A stretch of DNA of 64,000 bases from Progne subis subis (GCA_022316685.1 JAKJHU010000034.1:1984001-2048000); one strand, 5' to 3'; positions 14,275 through 25,147 are shown, counted from the first letter of the stretch. Program-made: numbers and translations. Notes: generated by a model from the letters alone, not told the origin.

Positions 14275-14525
14275 ATGATCTGCGCATCTCCCACACTGAA
14301 ATGTAACCCAGCCCTGTTCCTTCCCACTTCTCCCTTATTGGGTGGTGCCCCTGGGCTCTGCCCGCTGGGGGAAAAAGCCACAACAGGGGAGGGGCCAGGG
14401 CTCTCTGGCATCGGCGAGCCATCGGGACAGTCCACCGAAGCGGGGCAGGACTTGAGAATAAAAGCTGTAAAATCCCAACAGAAGCCAGAGAGCAGACTCT
14501 GTTACTTTTGCCATCAGCGGTCATC
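14275..14525 (+). mobile_element. Probable solo LTR of an endogenous retrovirus-like element
   Basis: A GC-rich block with abrupt edges in AT-rich DNA shows LTR-like layout: a U3-like GC-rich part (14302-14440), an AATAAA polyadenylation signal at 14457-14462, then a short R/U5-like stretch ending near TTTTGCCATCA (14516). No primer-binding site, gag/pol or second LTR is nearby, so it would be a solo LTR. I could not fix exact termini or find a clean target-site duplication. Family not assigned. Confidence 0.5.
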
Positions 14526-14549
14526 TAGTCTCATGGGGAAATACTACAG

Positions 14550-16130
14550 ATTATATTGTGTTAATGTCTGTTTTTTCTCCTTCCATCAGTAAGTAAAATA
14601 ATTAGGTAGAAGGACCTAAGGTACTAAGTACTACTTCAAAAGCGCAAGAAAAAGTGTTTGAAAAATATTGTCAATAAATTCCAAGTAGTCTTGTAAGTGG
14701 GATAATTTACACAATTTTCTGCATTATGGACAAGAATTTTCTGTGAAAGATTTCTTCAAAGCCAGCCCTGGAGCTTGTCCAGGAGGGCAGTCTGTTCAGG
14801 AAAGTGAACCTGAAGAAGAGAGAATTACGAAGCATATGACTGGTGCACCATCTCTTGCCCTTTCTGCCCATACATTAGAGTCAGTTCTGTATCATAGGAA
14901 AAAAAAAAAATCATAAGGAAAGTAAATAACTGCTTTTGCTTTGGGAAGTTCTGGAGATTTTAATGCCATTTGCTGTTGAAAGCAGAGGAAGGAATGATGT
15001 TCCAAGGACAGACTACAAAGTTTAGCCTAATAAATGTGAATGGATATAAGGGTTTGATTGTTCTTTCACACCAATGAAACTCCATGGACTGAAATTAGGC
15101 ACACTAATTGCACAATATACTTCTGTAAATGATTTGCAACTCCAAAGTGAATGAACTGCAGTATAACCCAAGGCACAATGTGCATGTGCAGCCTGGCCCC
15201 TCAGGCATGTGTTAATAGTAACACAGCTTGTCATCATGTGTTTTTAAATTTTTAAATCTAAATAAAATATAACGCTGCATGTACTAAGTACTTTAAATGG
15301 CAGATGTGTAATAAACATCCCTATTTATGACAGACTTAAGCAGCAAAACATAATGAGGTGTGGTTCTGGTACAAATTTTGCTTCAGGTTCACTTTGTACT
15401 TTTAACCACCTTCATTAATTACACAGCTAAGATCATGCCCTGGAGAGCTTTAATTTTCTTGTGATTGTATAATGGTCTCTTACTGATATAATTATTCAAA
15501 AAATAAATAAAAGATAAGGAATGTTTTAAGACAGATCTTCTAAGTATAAAGATTTGTTAAACATATTTTTACCAAATCTGAGCCACAACTGAAAACATCT
15601 AAAGATGTTTCTTTGCCTTAGGTAACAGGTGCAACTTTTCCTCCTCTGTGTTTGCACTACTGCCCTTTCTCATATATATGATTTTTGAATAACTGCCATC
15701 ACCCTTGTTTCTGTAGACCAGAAATGTCTTCATCTTCATAATGGCCGTGGAAGATGGGGAATACTCACATCTGTGTTTTCCTGATAGGGCACAGCTTTTC
15801 ATTCTTGCTCAGGCTAAGTGGGAGGTAGGTATCCAAACACTTCCAAGTTGTTGTATGTATGTGGTTTGCCCTAGGTCAGGCAAGAACGAACAGGAATTGT
15901 CTCCACTTCCTGAGTTCCCAACTGATGCTCTAAGCGCTGGACCTTCCTTTGCACTCCATAAATGCACATAGGGAAAATGGACAAAAAGCAACGCAATTAT
16001 CAGAGAATCACATCAGGGTTTGAAATATGTACCCTGTAGGAAACAGGTTCTCATCCTATGGAGTGTCAGCTTTTGTGGTAGGTGGGACAATTTATCAGGC
16101 CCTCAGCCTGTTCCCATAGCCTTCTTCCCT
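14550..16130. other. Intergenic DNA, nothing recognised
   Basis: AT-rich sequence between the LTR-like element and the CpG-rich patch. Only short open frames are present, and I recognised no RNA gene or repeat family. Confidence 0.6.
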
Positions 16131-16139
16131 TGGTACAGC

Positions 16140-16640
16140 TCTGGAGCATGTAAGGCACGGGCTGTGTGTTAGATGAATTGTTCTGGCAGCAGCCACAGCT
16201 CCCACCCGGCCCCAGCCTTTGCTGATGGCTGCTTGGCTGCTCTCCCGTCACATGAGGGTTACATGTCTGGGATGTGACAGGCAAACGACCCCTGGGCAAA
16301 ATGGCGGCTGGGAGCAGCTGCCATTGCTGGAAGCGCTCGTCTAGGGCGCAGCCAGCTCTGCTCCTGGTTCCCAAGCCGTGCAGGGGAACGAAGGCAGCGA
16401 GGCGCGGGCTGAAGGACTCTGCTGCCATGGCTGCAGCTTGCTCCCCGCAGCCCTGTTTGCTGGGCCAGCTCAGAAGCGGGGAGCGACGTAACTGCGCCGG
16501 TGCGCAGGGAAGCCAGAGCAGCCAGGGAGGCCGGGCATGGAGCTCCTGCGCTGGCCTGCTCTCACTGCAGCCAGCGATGCAGCACGCCTGCCTGGAGACC
16601 ACAGGCACCTCCGCGTCTGTGCAATGCTTTAGTTAGAAAG
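16140..16640. promoter_or_regulatory. Isolated CpG-rich patch with YY1-type motif, candidate orphan promoter/enhancer
   Basis: Against AT-rich surroundings, this 0.5-kb block holds more than 20 CpGs. It contains CAAAATGGCGGC at 16297-16308, a near-perfect match to the activating YY1 motif, and a GC palindrome TGCGC-CGGT-GCGCA at 16493-16506 that resembles NRF1 half-sites with wider spacing. Open frames of 180 codons (minus strand, 16066-16608) and 120 codons (plus strand) cross it. They are explained by GC content and show no domain. It lies about 7 kb upstream of the HMGA2 island, so it could drive a non-coding transcript or act on HMGA2. Confidence 0.45.
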
Positions 16641-16644
16641 TCTG

Positions 16645-19600
16645 CACGCACTGACCAGCATACACTGCACCTCTAGATGGGGATGGGTGTAACAAAGATA
16701 GCAAACCCAAATCTGCTGCTTCTCTGTTGTCACTCCACTGGCCAGTCCGTGTCTTTCTGTTCCATACTAGTTTCCTTCCTCCAGGCTTCATTTTGTTGAA
16801 AAATTTGTTTTGTTCTAGCGATATTAGAGTGGTTTCAAGGCTTCAGCAGGCAATACGAGATCTTAGGGGTCTTAGTTTTAATGCACATTCACAAAATATG
16901 CATTAAATTAAGCGAGAATGCTGAATTTACCATCTTTTGGAATATGTACTAAGAATTTACTGTAGTGTAAATAATTTACTCCATACTTTGTGAAAATAAG
17001 TACAGTGGAAAATTTTATTTAGCCTCTAATTTCTTCTAAACTAAAACATTAGCAATATTCTTCTCTGGTGTAATATATTTTCCAGTCATGTGATGAAGAG
17101 AAGCATTTTTGTCAGCTGAGATCACTTAAAAAGTTCAAAAGATAAATATATCACAATGACAAATTGCAAAATACTATTCATACATTTAGGTAAAAATGGT
17201 TCCCTCATTTGTTTGTATTTCACATAAACTGTATTACTGTTATTTCCAAAAAAAATACAATAAAAAAAAATTCTGATTAAAAATACAAGTATTGTTAATG
17301 GACCAAAGCAGAAATTTATCTTAGCCTGTGGGGGAAAAAATATATAGAAACTAAGTATACTGTCTTTGGGTGAAATTCATTCCAGCAGAAAATGATATCC
17401 TAATCTCCAGCCCAGGGCCCTACAAGGGTGGGACATGAGTGGAGTAGCTAGTGCAGGCTTTCTGCATCTGTTCTGTTCAGTTCTGGGTGGTTGAGAACTT
17501 CTCCATATGGGAAAGAGGTCTGAATTTACAGCACTGAAAGGCAGTCTTAAGACTTGTCCACAATGAGAAGATGAAAGAAATTTGAGAGCAAATTTACCAC
17601 ACACTTGTGACTCCTTATGTGCGTCTGTGAGGATGCCCTGTAAGCATGAACTGGTTTATTTGTGAGGTAGGGCACACTTGATGGGCACAAAATCTGTCTG
17701 TCTGCCACTTATATGCATCCTCTACATGTGGAGTAACAGGCAAGGATCAAAGGCACCCACTGCAACAGGGCTACTGATTTCATTTTGTCCTGGAAGTAGA
17801 GAGGCATTTCTCAGTTACCTCCTGTAGCCGTACATTAGGACACTTTTTGGACTTTTTTGTGTGTTTTGGATAAAGCTTATGGTTTGTCAAATGAAGTTTT
17901 CCTGCTTTTCCTTGGATCACTTATTTATCCTACATATTCACGTTCTCTGTATGGTCTTCAGCAGGTAATGAGTTTTTGGTATAATGAGTTAGGACTTTCA
18001 GATGCCTCCTTAGTTTCATCTTCATGAAGCTTACCATTGACTGAGATGTATGACTCAGGTCAAAGGATCTACACTTAGAATACAAGTAAAAATGAGTAAA
18101 TGTGACAACAATAAATTTGATCTGTAAAATTATATAGCAAAAAAAGTTGAATGAGTGATATATTGGTAGAATGTATAGAGTAGAGTAACATGTTGGGATC
18201 AGAAATATTACTTATCACACATAGAAGGTAATTAACTGGAGGTCTGTAATTTCAGTGCTCAACTGTTTTAATCACTTTTGTGTTATCAGTTGAGAAATCC
18301 CTTATGGAATTGGTATACTCTGATTTCTCTTTCCAAATAACTCTATGCACCCTGTCTTGCTTCCAACACATATGCATGTTCTCTCTTTCTCACACACACA
18401 CAAAAGATTCTATAACAGCAGGACCATTATAGAGAATGATCTAAAACATGTGGACTGCAGCCAATATTTAGATATGGTATAGTAAATTCTGGAAGGTATA
18501 AAAAGGAAATAACTGAACTCATTGCAGAGAAAAATGAGCCAGTCTTAAGTAGTTTTAATCACTGAGTTTCATATAAAACCATATGCAAGATACAGAGCCT
18601 AATATTTAAGGGAAAAGGAATAGGTGTAAGGGAGAAGAGAAATCCAGGTCCACTGGGATTTGGGATGGGAGTTGTTTAGCATTTTTGTAAGAACCCTTCA
18701 GGCGAATAATGAAAACCATTTAAGCAAATACATAAACATGTTTACCAAGCTGTATGAAAATTGTGATCTGACAAACCTACCATGCATCCCCAGAGCTTAA
18801 TCTGAGCTAAAGGGTAGTCAGCATGGGGCTGCTCCTTCCTTCACAGACAGCTGTCACACCTGCTTTGCAGGCGATTCATTTACTGTGCCCACTCCCTTTG
18901 TCCAAAGGGATCTCTGGGAGCTAGAAACAGCCACCACAGCAGTATCAGGAATGAAGGAAGAGTGAACCACTTCCTTTCCCCTTTCTCAAAATACTCAGCT
19001 GTATCCAAGTTTCTGCCAAATCAGTTTTGCTCAACATCCCAACACCCTGAGCTAAGCTCTAGTGCTCACCACTGCAGCTGGGAGGCTATGGATTGCATCT
19101 CCTCTGGGTCTGCCCTTCTGCCGTTTCCCTGGGCGGGTATGTCAAGCCTCTGTAGATATTCACTAGGCATATGCAGTTGCCCAGAATTCTGCAAATAGCT
19201 GTGTTCTATATTTGCATAAGATGCCATGCATGAATTGAAACCTGCTTGTCATTAATCAGAGGCTTTAGTGAGCTAGAGTTTTTCACTGAGATTTTTGCTG
19301 AGCCTAGGCTTCAACATTTTCACACCTGCAAACTACACTGAAAAAAAAAAAACAAAACGGACTGCCAGCATCTGTCTGATAAATAGTGGTTCAAAAGTGT
19401 AACAAATGCCAAACAACACTTCCTTGTTTTAGTTAGTGTTGGACATGGATGTAGGAGAAGGATAGAGAGGGGCTTTTTAAAAGTATTAGTCTTACTCAGC
19501 AGAGGGTGAAACACCCATTTCACCAGCCTGTTTCATAAGTGCTTCCTAAAGTAGATGGAAAGAAGTGGGATTGATTCTGCCAACTCTGCTCTTTCTAAAT

Positions 19601-22600
19601 AGAAAATTTTGAAATTTTTACTCCCTCAGAAATCAGTTTGGGTCTTCATGGTACTGCTCTGCATAAATAAGGCTTTACTTGTTAGCAGGGAAAAAAGCAA
19701 AATCCCTAGTGAACAAGAACTTCAGCCATAAATTAAAGAACTGGATCTGCATAAAGAAATTAAACCCAAAAACAAATTACAAAGTTTCCACATGTGAAAG
19801 GACAAATTTTGCAATATTGAATGTATGAATCAATGAAAAGACACTAACAGAAAATTGGCTCTTCCAACATATGTCTTCAAGTCCAGAGCCAGTAAGAACT
19901 AATGAGCAGAGGCATTTCTATGGGGGTGACAGAAACACCAGTTTGCTGAGGTGAAGTACTGAGTACTTCATACAGAAATGCAAAAATGTACTTTCTGTGC
20001 TGAAAGAAATCCCATTATGAATGGTGACAGCCTGGGTGCATATCTGTTGAGGTGCAGTGGAAGAGTGTTTTGGCCCATTAGGTGGCTGTATTGCATTTTG
20101 AAGCAGTTTTTGGGTTGGAGAATTGTTACCAAATAATCCCACGTGGACTGATTCCACTGCAGCTGCACCAGACTTAGCAACAATGGGAACCTCAGTTACA
20201 GACAGCTTTCAGTTCCAGCAGCCGTTTTCAGCACTGTATCAGTTAACCCTGCTCTGAGGAGGGTTAATTGACACAGTGCTGCAAATGGCTGACTAGATGA
20301 AAACTCATATATTATGCCTCCCAACATCTTTAACAATTGTGCAGCTGCGTTCATATTGGCAATGGTGGGAATTTGGAGGAGGGAAGAAATTTGCCAGTGC
20401 AGACAAAACCTGAGCATGAACCTTAATGTTCTTTTCTGGGTCTTTTTGTCAGTCACAGTCATGCTTCCCTAAAGCATTCTCAGAGCCATCTCCAAGTTGC
20501 TGATTATGAACCAACAGCTACTGTTGGTCTCACCAGCTGGATGAAAAGAGTGGAGGAATGGTGATACACTCTGGCCCATCTCGTAGGTGCATTCAAGGTT
20601 CACGTGTCTGTTCTTCTCCCCTCTCTTGTATGCCCATAGCACATTCGAAAAGAACCAGAGAAAATAAACATTAACTTTCCTCATAAACACAGACAATGTT
20701 TGCAAGATGTACTTCTCCTGAACTGACTGGTTCTCTAGCAGCAGTGTATCAGATTCCCAGATCCCTGAGTACCCATTGTAGCCTTTAACTACATAAATAT
20801 CTTTGGCTTCTCTGGTTGGCCATGGAAGTGAAATACCCACTCAAAATGCAACCCTTCAGACATGGCAGCCTCTAGCCCTGGTAGGCCAAGGCTGTTCCTC
20901 TAAGAAGTTTTCCGAGGCAGTGCAGAGCTGTAAGCTTCTCGAAATATGGAGGAAACAGTCAAAAAAATTCTTCTGAATTTTACCATCTGCTCTCCCGTTC
21001 CTGGCAAGAGATCTCTTTCAGAGTTAAAAATTTGCTGCTTCCCCTGAGCTAAGACCTTAAACTTACTATCACTGCCCCTTTTGGGCTAGTTTGCACTCCA
21101 TGAGAATTCGGGTGGAGAAAATAGGATTCGTTTGAGCAGAACAGAGGGGTGTCCTGACTATGCCCTCCTATGGACACGGTGAGCAGGCATTATAAAGTTG
21201 GTGACACAATTTGGATCACACAGTTGGCATCACAGACCCTCAGCAGCAACTTGTAAAAAATAAAAAAAAGTTCTCTCTTTGTTTAAAGCACTACCTGCAG
21301 AGACCGTCTGAAGTCACAGACTTCCACTGGTGGGAGTTAGTTGTACTTATGTATGGATTATGTTAGGTTGCAATCTATAGGTGACATCTCCCCGTGACCA
21401 TACAGAATGGTTTCTTCTGGCTTTTGAGAAAGGAAATAGATGAAGCAGTGAGCAGGGGAAGCTATTTATTGCTGTTATTTATAATCTCCAAGGCCTATTT
21501 AACCTGTAGTTTTCTGTCTTTCTAAAAGACTTTCCTGCAACCTTCGTTCTTTGCTCTGATGCAAAATATTACTGCTGCTATTAGAATGCCCAATTTAATA
21601 AATCTCCTCTGGGAGGAGAGGCCAATTAACCCTTTACAAGCCATCACACTGATTACAGAATAGAAATGGCCTCTTTATAAGTGTTCTGGGTTTGGTAGCA
21701 AAATCTGCACTTTTTTTCCCACTGCCTTCTTCTTAATCATTCTAGGAAGTTCCTCGGATTTCTTTGCAAATGTCCTGAGTTTAAGACTCGTGGAGACTAG
21801 AAATCAGGCCAGATTTTATGTCTATGAATTTCCAATGCTATTATGAATGGTTCCAGACAACAAAAAAATTAAAAGCACTGATAATTAATACTTCTGTTAA
21901 TAGACCAAAGCTTAAATCCCAGACCAAAGCTGGTGGAAAGTAGGTCATGTCTACTCCAGTGACTTTGCAGTAGTCCCTTTGATTAATTATACAGTTGTAT
22001 TCACTGGTGTTTGCACTGAATATTGTGCAAATACAGCTATACTGTCAGAGGATGGATTGGAACAGTGGAAGGAGCAGATACCACATCTCTTTTGGAAAGG
22101 AACCTGGAAAAAAATGAAAAGCTGTTTGTGTTTCCTCAGCTTCCATCAGCCACTTGAGGAAAGTCAGGCTTTCTTGGTTCTAGATGTCATGTTGCTTACC
22201 TGGGGTAAGGTACTCTGTATATAAATGACATAAGAACAAGTGTTTTGATTAGTCTAGACAGCTTTGTATCCACAGAGTTGCCATAAGTAATATCACGTTG
22301 ATTTATTGTCTAAGCACTTTTGGTTGAAGAGGGAATCAGGATAGGTGCAAATAAATGAAAGACTCATCGTTGCTTAGATCTTGGATACAGATTCTTATGA
22401 TGGTGAATCTGTAACCACACTGTAGAAAGACCCAAATTGTTGTGCTGGGCACAGTGCAAGCATTGAGGCTTTTCTTGTCCAGAACAGCTTTCAAACAGTG
22501 AGCTTAGGAATACTGATCTCATCTGAAAATTATTTGCTTATGGCTACATGTAAAAAGTATTTTTACTAGAACTGCTCAAGGGAGGACTAGTGGAACAAGT

Positions 22601-23290
22601 AATAGCCCATATAGGATGATTCTGTAGAGACGAATGGTTTGGAGCAATAGGCTTTTACCAATTGCATGTAACGCCTTCTTCCAGAGAAATGGACACATGA
22701 ATATGCTTTTAAGAGATTAACAGATGTTATAAAAGTTATGTGCTGCTGTACTTTTAACTAAAGACTTCACAACCTCCATTTGGAATCTCGATTGCATACA
22801 GCAGCTTATTCTTTTGACGTATGGAATAGATGTAGGGCTCTATGGATTTCTTCATGGTGTCATGGGAACTGAGTATTTTACAAAATGCAGTGGGACTACA
22901 AGGCTTTTCTGATAGCTGTTAGATTTAACAGGTGGATGGTGTCTATCTTCCATAGATGGTTGCTTACGGGGATGGGAGCGAAGCAGGCTTTGGGATTCTT
23001 GTGATTGGATTAAGAACACTTTGGCAATATTTTCAGCCTTAAGAAGTGTTCTAGGATTACTCTTTCTTTAGCCCATCTGTCTGCAGTGTATTTTTTCTAT
23101 TCCGTAGAAAATAACTCAGCTGTCTCCTCAGCACAGTCCTTGCTGGTCAATGACTGCATATGTTTGATTGTAGTAACTTTCTGCGTGTTTCCTTATTTAT
23201 CGATAGACGTAAGAATTTATAAGGTGTCAAGAAAACTGGCTGTATTTCGATAGCTTGCACTAGGAGCATTGCAGCAGTATCTCTGCCCTC
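16645..23290. other. Upstream intergenic DNA, no gene recognised
   Basis: AT-rich sequence leading to the HMGA2 promoter. Open frames are at most 123 codons and resemble no known family. A short (CA)n stretch occurs near 18390. A block near 21580-21660 contains CTCCTCTGGGAGGAG and CCAATTAACC and looks like a possible conserved element, but this is impression only. Confidence 0.6.
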
Positions 23291-23519
23291 TTCAGTATTA
23301 TATACGATAATGCAACTTTCCCTTCTGAGCGCTCTCCTGCGTTTGTCCAGCCCCGGGCAGGGGAGAAAGGGATGTCACCAGACAGTTACTACAGGGGCGG
23401 CTGTCAGCCAAAGCGCAAGACCTTTTGGGAGGTGTGGGACTGGAGGAAATGCCCAAGTTGCACTTGAAGCCCAGGTGTGAGCGAACGTTTTCTTTGGGGG
23501 ACGCGCAGACAGGGGGGTC

Positions 23520-24120
23520 CTCCCTGGCTTTTGTGGCCATCTTAATGCCACAGCGGAGCGCCTAACCACGGCTTGTACGGGAGAGGACCGAACGCCGGCG
23601 GGAGGGAGAGGGCTGCGCTGGACATCCTGCCTACGGGGTGCGGGAAGGGGAACGGCCCGCGGCCCCGCCACGCTCATAGGAAGAACAATGTCGGGGCAGG
23701 GCTCTCCGCAAGGTCATTCCCCGTGCCGTCACCTTCCCGGCAGGACAGCTCCGACCCGCCGCCGGGCTACACCGCCCACATCTCACCGCGGCGGCGGCGC
23801 GTCGCCGCGATGGCAGCGCCCGCCCGGCGTCCGCAGCGCCGGCGAGGGAGCGGCGCTGCCGGCGGCCGGAGCGCGGGGGGCGCCTCCCGGGGCGGCCCCG
23901 GCCCGGCCGCCTTTGTTCGGCGGGCGCGCACGTGCGGCGGGCGCGGGCGCGTGCGGGGCCCGGCCTGGCCCTTTAAAGCCGCGGTGGCGGCGCGGCCGGG
24001 CCGGTGCGGGACACGTGAGGCGGCGGCGCGCTCTGCCGCCGCTGCCCCGGCTGCCGTGCTGCTCGTGTTTTATCTGGCCGACCGCCAGCCCCCCATCGCC
24101 GGGTTTTCGCTCTGCCTCCT
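23520..24120 (+). promoter_or_regulatory. HMGA2: HMGA2 CpG-island promoter region
   Basis: CpG density jumps sharply at about 23.52 kb from AT-rich flanking DNA, and runs of CGG/GCG continue to about 24.11 kb. Visible elements are a YY1-type core GCCATCTT at 23536-23543 (reverse orientation), GGGGCGG (Sp/KLF type) at 23889-23895, E-boxes CACGTG at 23929-23934 and 24012-24017, and a TATA-like TTTAAA at 23972-23977. If TTTAAA positions initiation, the start would fall near 24000, giving a leader of roughly 1 kb before the ATG at 25037. That would be comparable with the long 5' UTR of mammalian HMGA2. The exact start site cannot be read from sequence. Confidence 0.75.
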
Positions 24121-24137
24121 CCTCCTTCCTCTCAAGT

Positions 24138-24140
<3 letters not shown>

Positions 24141-24183
<43 letters not shown>
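24141..24183 (+). repeat. Poly(T) run, 43 bases
   Basis: An uninterrupted run of 43 T follows CTCAAGTCTC and is followed by CCCCCTACAA. It lies at the downstream edge of the CpG promoter core. A second T-rich stretch follows at about 24268-24312. Runs this long exclude nucleosomes and are prone to length error in sequencing, so the exact length is uncertain. Confidence 0.95.
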
Positions 24184-24267
24184 CCCCCTACAACCCCCTC
24201 CTGTTTTTTCCACCCACGGGTAAAGGTGGCTTTTCTTTTCTTTTCCTCCGTTTTTGTTGTGGCGGGT

Positions 24268-24312
24268 TGTTTTTTTTTTTTATTTTAATTTTTTTATTTT
24301 ATTTTTTTTTTT
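24268..24312 (+). repeat. T-rich low-complexity tract
   Basis: The tract consists of T runs broken by single A or AA (patterns such as TTTTATTTTAATT) and sits between the 43-T run and the C16 run in the HMGA2 leader. Confidence 0.85.
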
Positions 24313-24417
24313 CCCCTCCCCTCCGTTAACCCTCATCCTAGTTTAGTCCGTGGGCAGGACTCGCATAATAATATTTCCAGTCCAGGAGCTCGCATCACAG
24401 ACACGAATCCAGGACCG

Positions 24418-24447
24418 CCCCCCCCCCCCCCCCACTTTTTTTTTTTT
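24418..24447 (+). repeat. C16 run followed by T12 run
   Basis: Sixteen consecutive C (24418-24433) are followed by AC and then twelve T (24436-24447). The complementary strand is G16, capable of quadruplex-type folding. Confidence 0.9.
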
Positions 24448-24489
24448 CCCTCCCGATCTCCCAAATAGTTTTATTATTATTATTTTCAA

Positions 24490-24618
24490 ATGATCGCTCC
24501 TTTTGCGCGCTGCTCCCGCTGCCGCCGAAATCCCTGTCTTCCCAGGGTGCATGCTTCTGGCAAGATTGTGCAGTGTTCTCAGTCCATTTTCAGTGTGTCT
24601 TATCTTAATTTGTCCTGA
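24490..24618 (+). promoter_or_regulatory. Upstream ORF 1 in HMGA2 leader (42 codons)
   Basis: ATG at 24490-24492 opens a 42-codon frame that stops at TGA 24616-24618, about 420 nt before the HMGA2 start. The predicted peptide is Cys/Arg/Ser-rich with no recognisable domain. If transcribed it could reduce initiation at the main ATG. It is a regulatory candidate, not a proposed protein gene. Confidence 0.4.
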
Positions 24619-24628
24619 TCCGATCTAA
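24551..24628 (+). promoter_or_regulatory. Upstream ORF 2, overlapping uORF 1
   Basis: ATG at 24551 opens a second frame of 25 codons ending at TAA 24626-24628. It overlaps uORF 1 in a different frame and terminates before the main coding region. No product is recognised. Confidence 0.3.
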
Positions 24629-24791
24629 GCGCGATAGCCACCACTTGCTTTCAATTTGTAGGACTTTTTTTCCTCTTCTTGGCTTGCTCCCGACTACCCT
24701 CGGACTATTTCCCTCTCTCCTTGCATTTCCAGGGTCGCAATTTACTGTCTTTCCTTCTTCTTTTTAAACCTCTCCTCTTTTGATTTGCTTC

Positions 24792-24818
24792 ATGTTACTA
24801 ACCACTGCTAAATTGTAA
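24792..24818 (+). promoter_or_regulatory. Upstream ORF 3 (8 codons)
   Basis: A minimal frame, ATG TTA CTA ACC ACT GCT AAA TTG TAA, lies about 220 nt before the HMGA2 start and just ahead of the triplet-repeat tract. It is significant only as a possible translational brake or reinitiation site. Confidence 0.3.
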
Positions 24819-24841
24819 GATAGGTTCATTCCCCCTCCTCT

Positions 24842-24900
24842 TCCACCACCACCAACACCACTACCACCATCACCTCCTCCTCCTCCTCCTCCCCTTCTCT
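24842..24900 (+). repeat. ACC/CTC triplet-repeat tract in the HMGA2 leader
   Basis: Imperfect ACC repeats grade into a clean CTC/TCC run (about 24873-24891), ending in pyrimidine-rich CCCCTTCTCTTCTCC. It lies about 140-195 nt before the ATG. Human HMGA2 has a polymorphic TC-rich polypyrimidine tract in its promoter/leader that affects expression. This tract is in a comparable position but uses triplets. Confidence 0.8.
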
Positions 24901-25036
24901 TCTCCTTTTTGGCAGCACCAGGACGTCCGGTGTGGTGGTGGCAGCGAGCAGCAAAAGCAGCAAGAGCTCGTTTTGATTCCCCCCCTTCCAAGGTGCTTTG
25001 GAGAGACTAGTTTCAGGCTGAGCAGCAGAAGTCACG

Positions 25037-25147
25037 ATGAGTGCACAAGGTGAGGGACCCGGTCAGCCTTCCACTGCTGCCCAGGAGCAACCTGCAACCG
25101 CACAGCCTCAGAAGAGAGGACGAGGCAGACCCAGGAAACAACCACAA
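25037..25147 (+). CDS. HMGA2: HMGA2 coding exon 1 (residues 1-37, AT-hook 1)
   Basis: This exon encodes 37 residues beginning [13 protein letters not shown] and ending with hook 1, [12 protein letters not shown]. It ends at donor GTCAGT (25148), between codons. The N-terminal part is Gln/Pro/Ala-rich and presumably disordered. From memory of human HMGA2, residue 4 is Gln instead of Arg, the segment between residues 14 and 24 differs at several positions, and residue 36 is Pro instead of Gln. The hook itself is unchanged. A second good donor match, CAAG/GTGAGG, lies inside codons 4-6 with its GT at 25050. Reading through the true donor would add four residues and then hit TAG. Confidence 0.96.

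Larger units (their letters stand above)
24000..25036 (+). promoter_or_regulatory. HMGA2: Probable HMGA2 5' untranslated leader
   Basis: This is the stretch between the TTTAAA-containing CpG core and the start codon. It is pyrimidine-rich on the + strand, with a long T run, a C run and an ACC/CTC tract. The ATG context is GTCACGATGA, with A at -3. Three short upstream ORFs lie within it. The left boundary is inferred, and part of the segment may be promoter rather than transcribed leader. Confidence 0.55.

Noticed and set aside
16066..16608. 180-codon minus-strand open frame
   Set aside because: It lies over the CpG-rich patch, has an overlapping frame on the other strand and shows no domain. 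GC content explains it.
23573..24329. Two overlapping open frames of 216 and 213 codons across the HMGA2 promoter
   Set aside because: They read as Arg/Gly/Ala/Pro-rich sequence followed by poly-Phe from the T43 run. This is an effect of CpG-island composition, not a protein.
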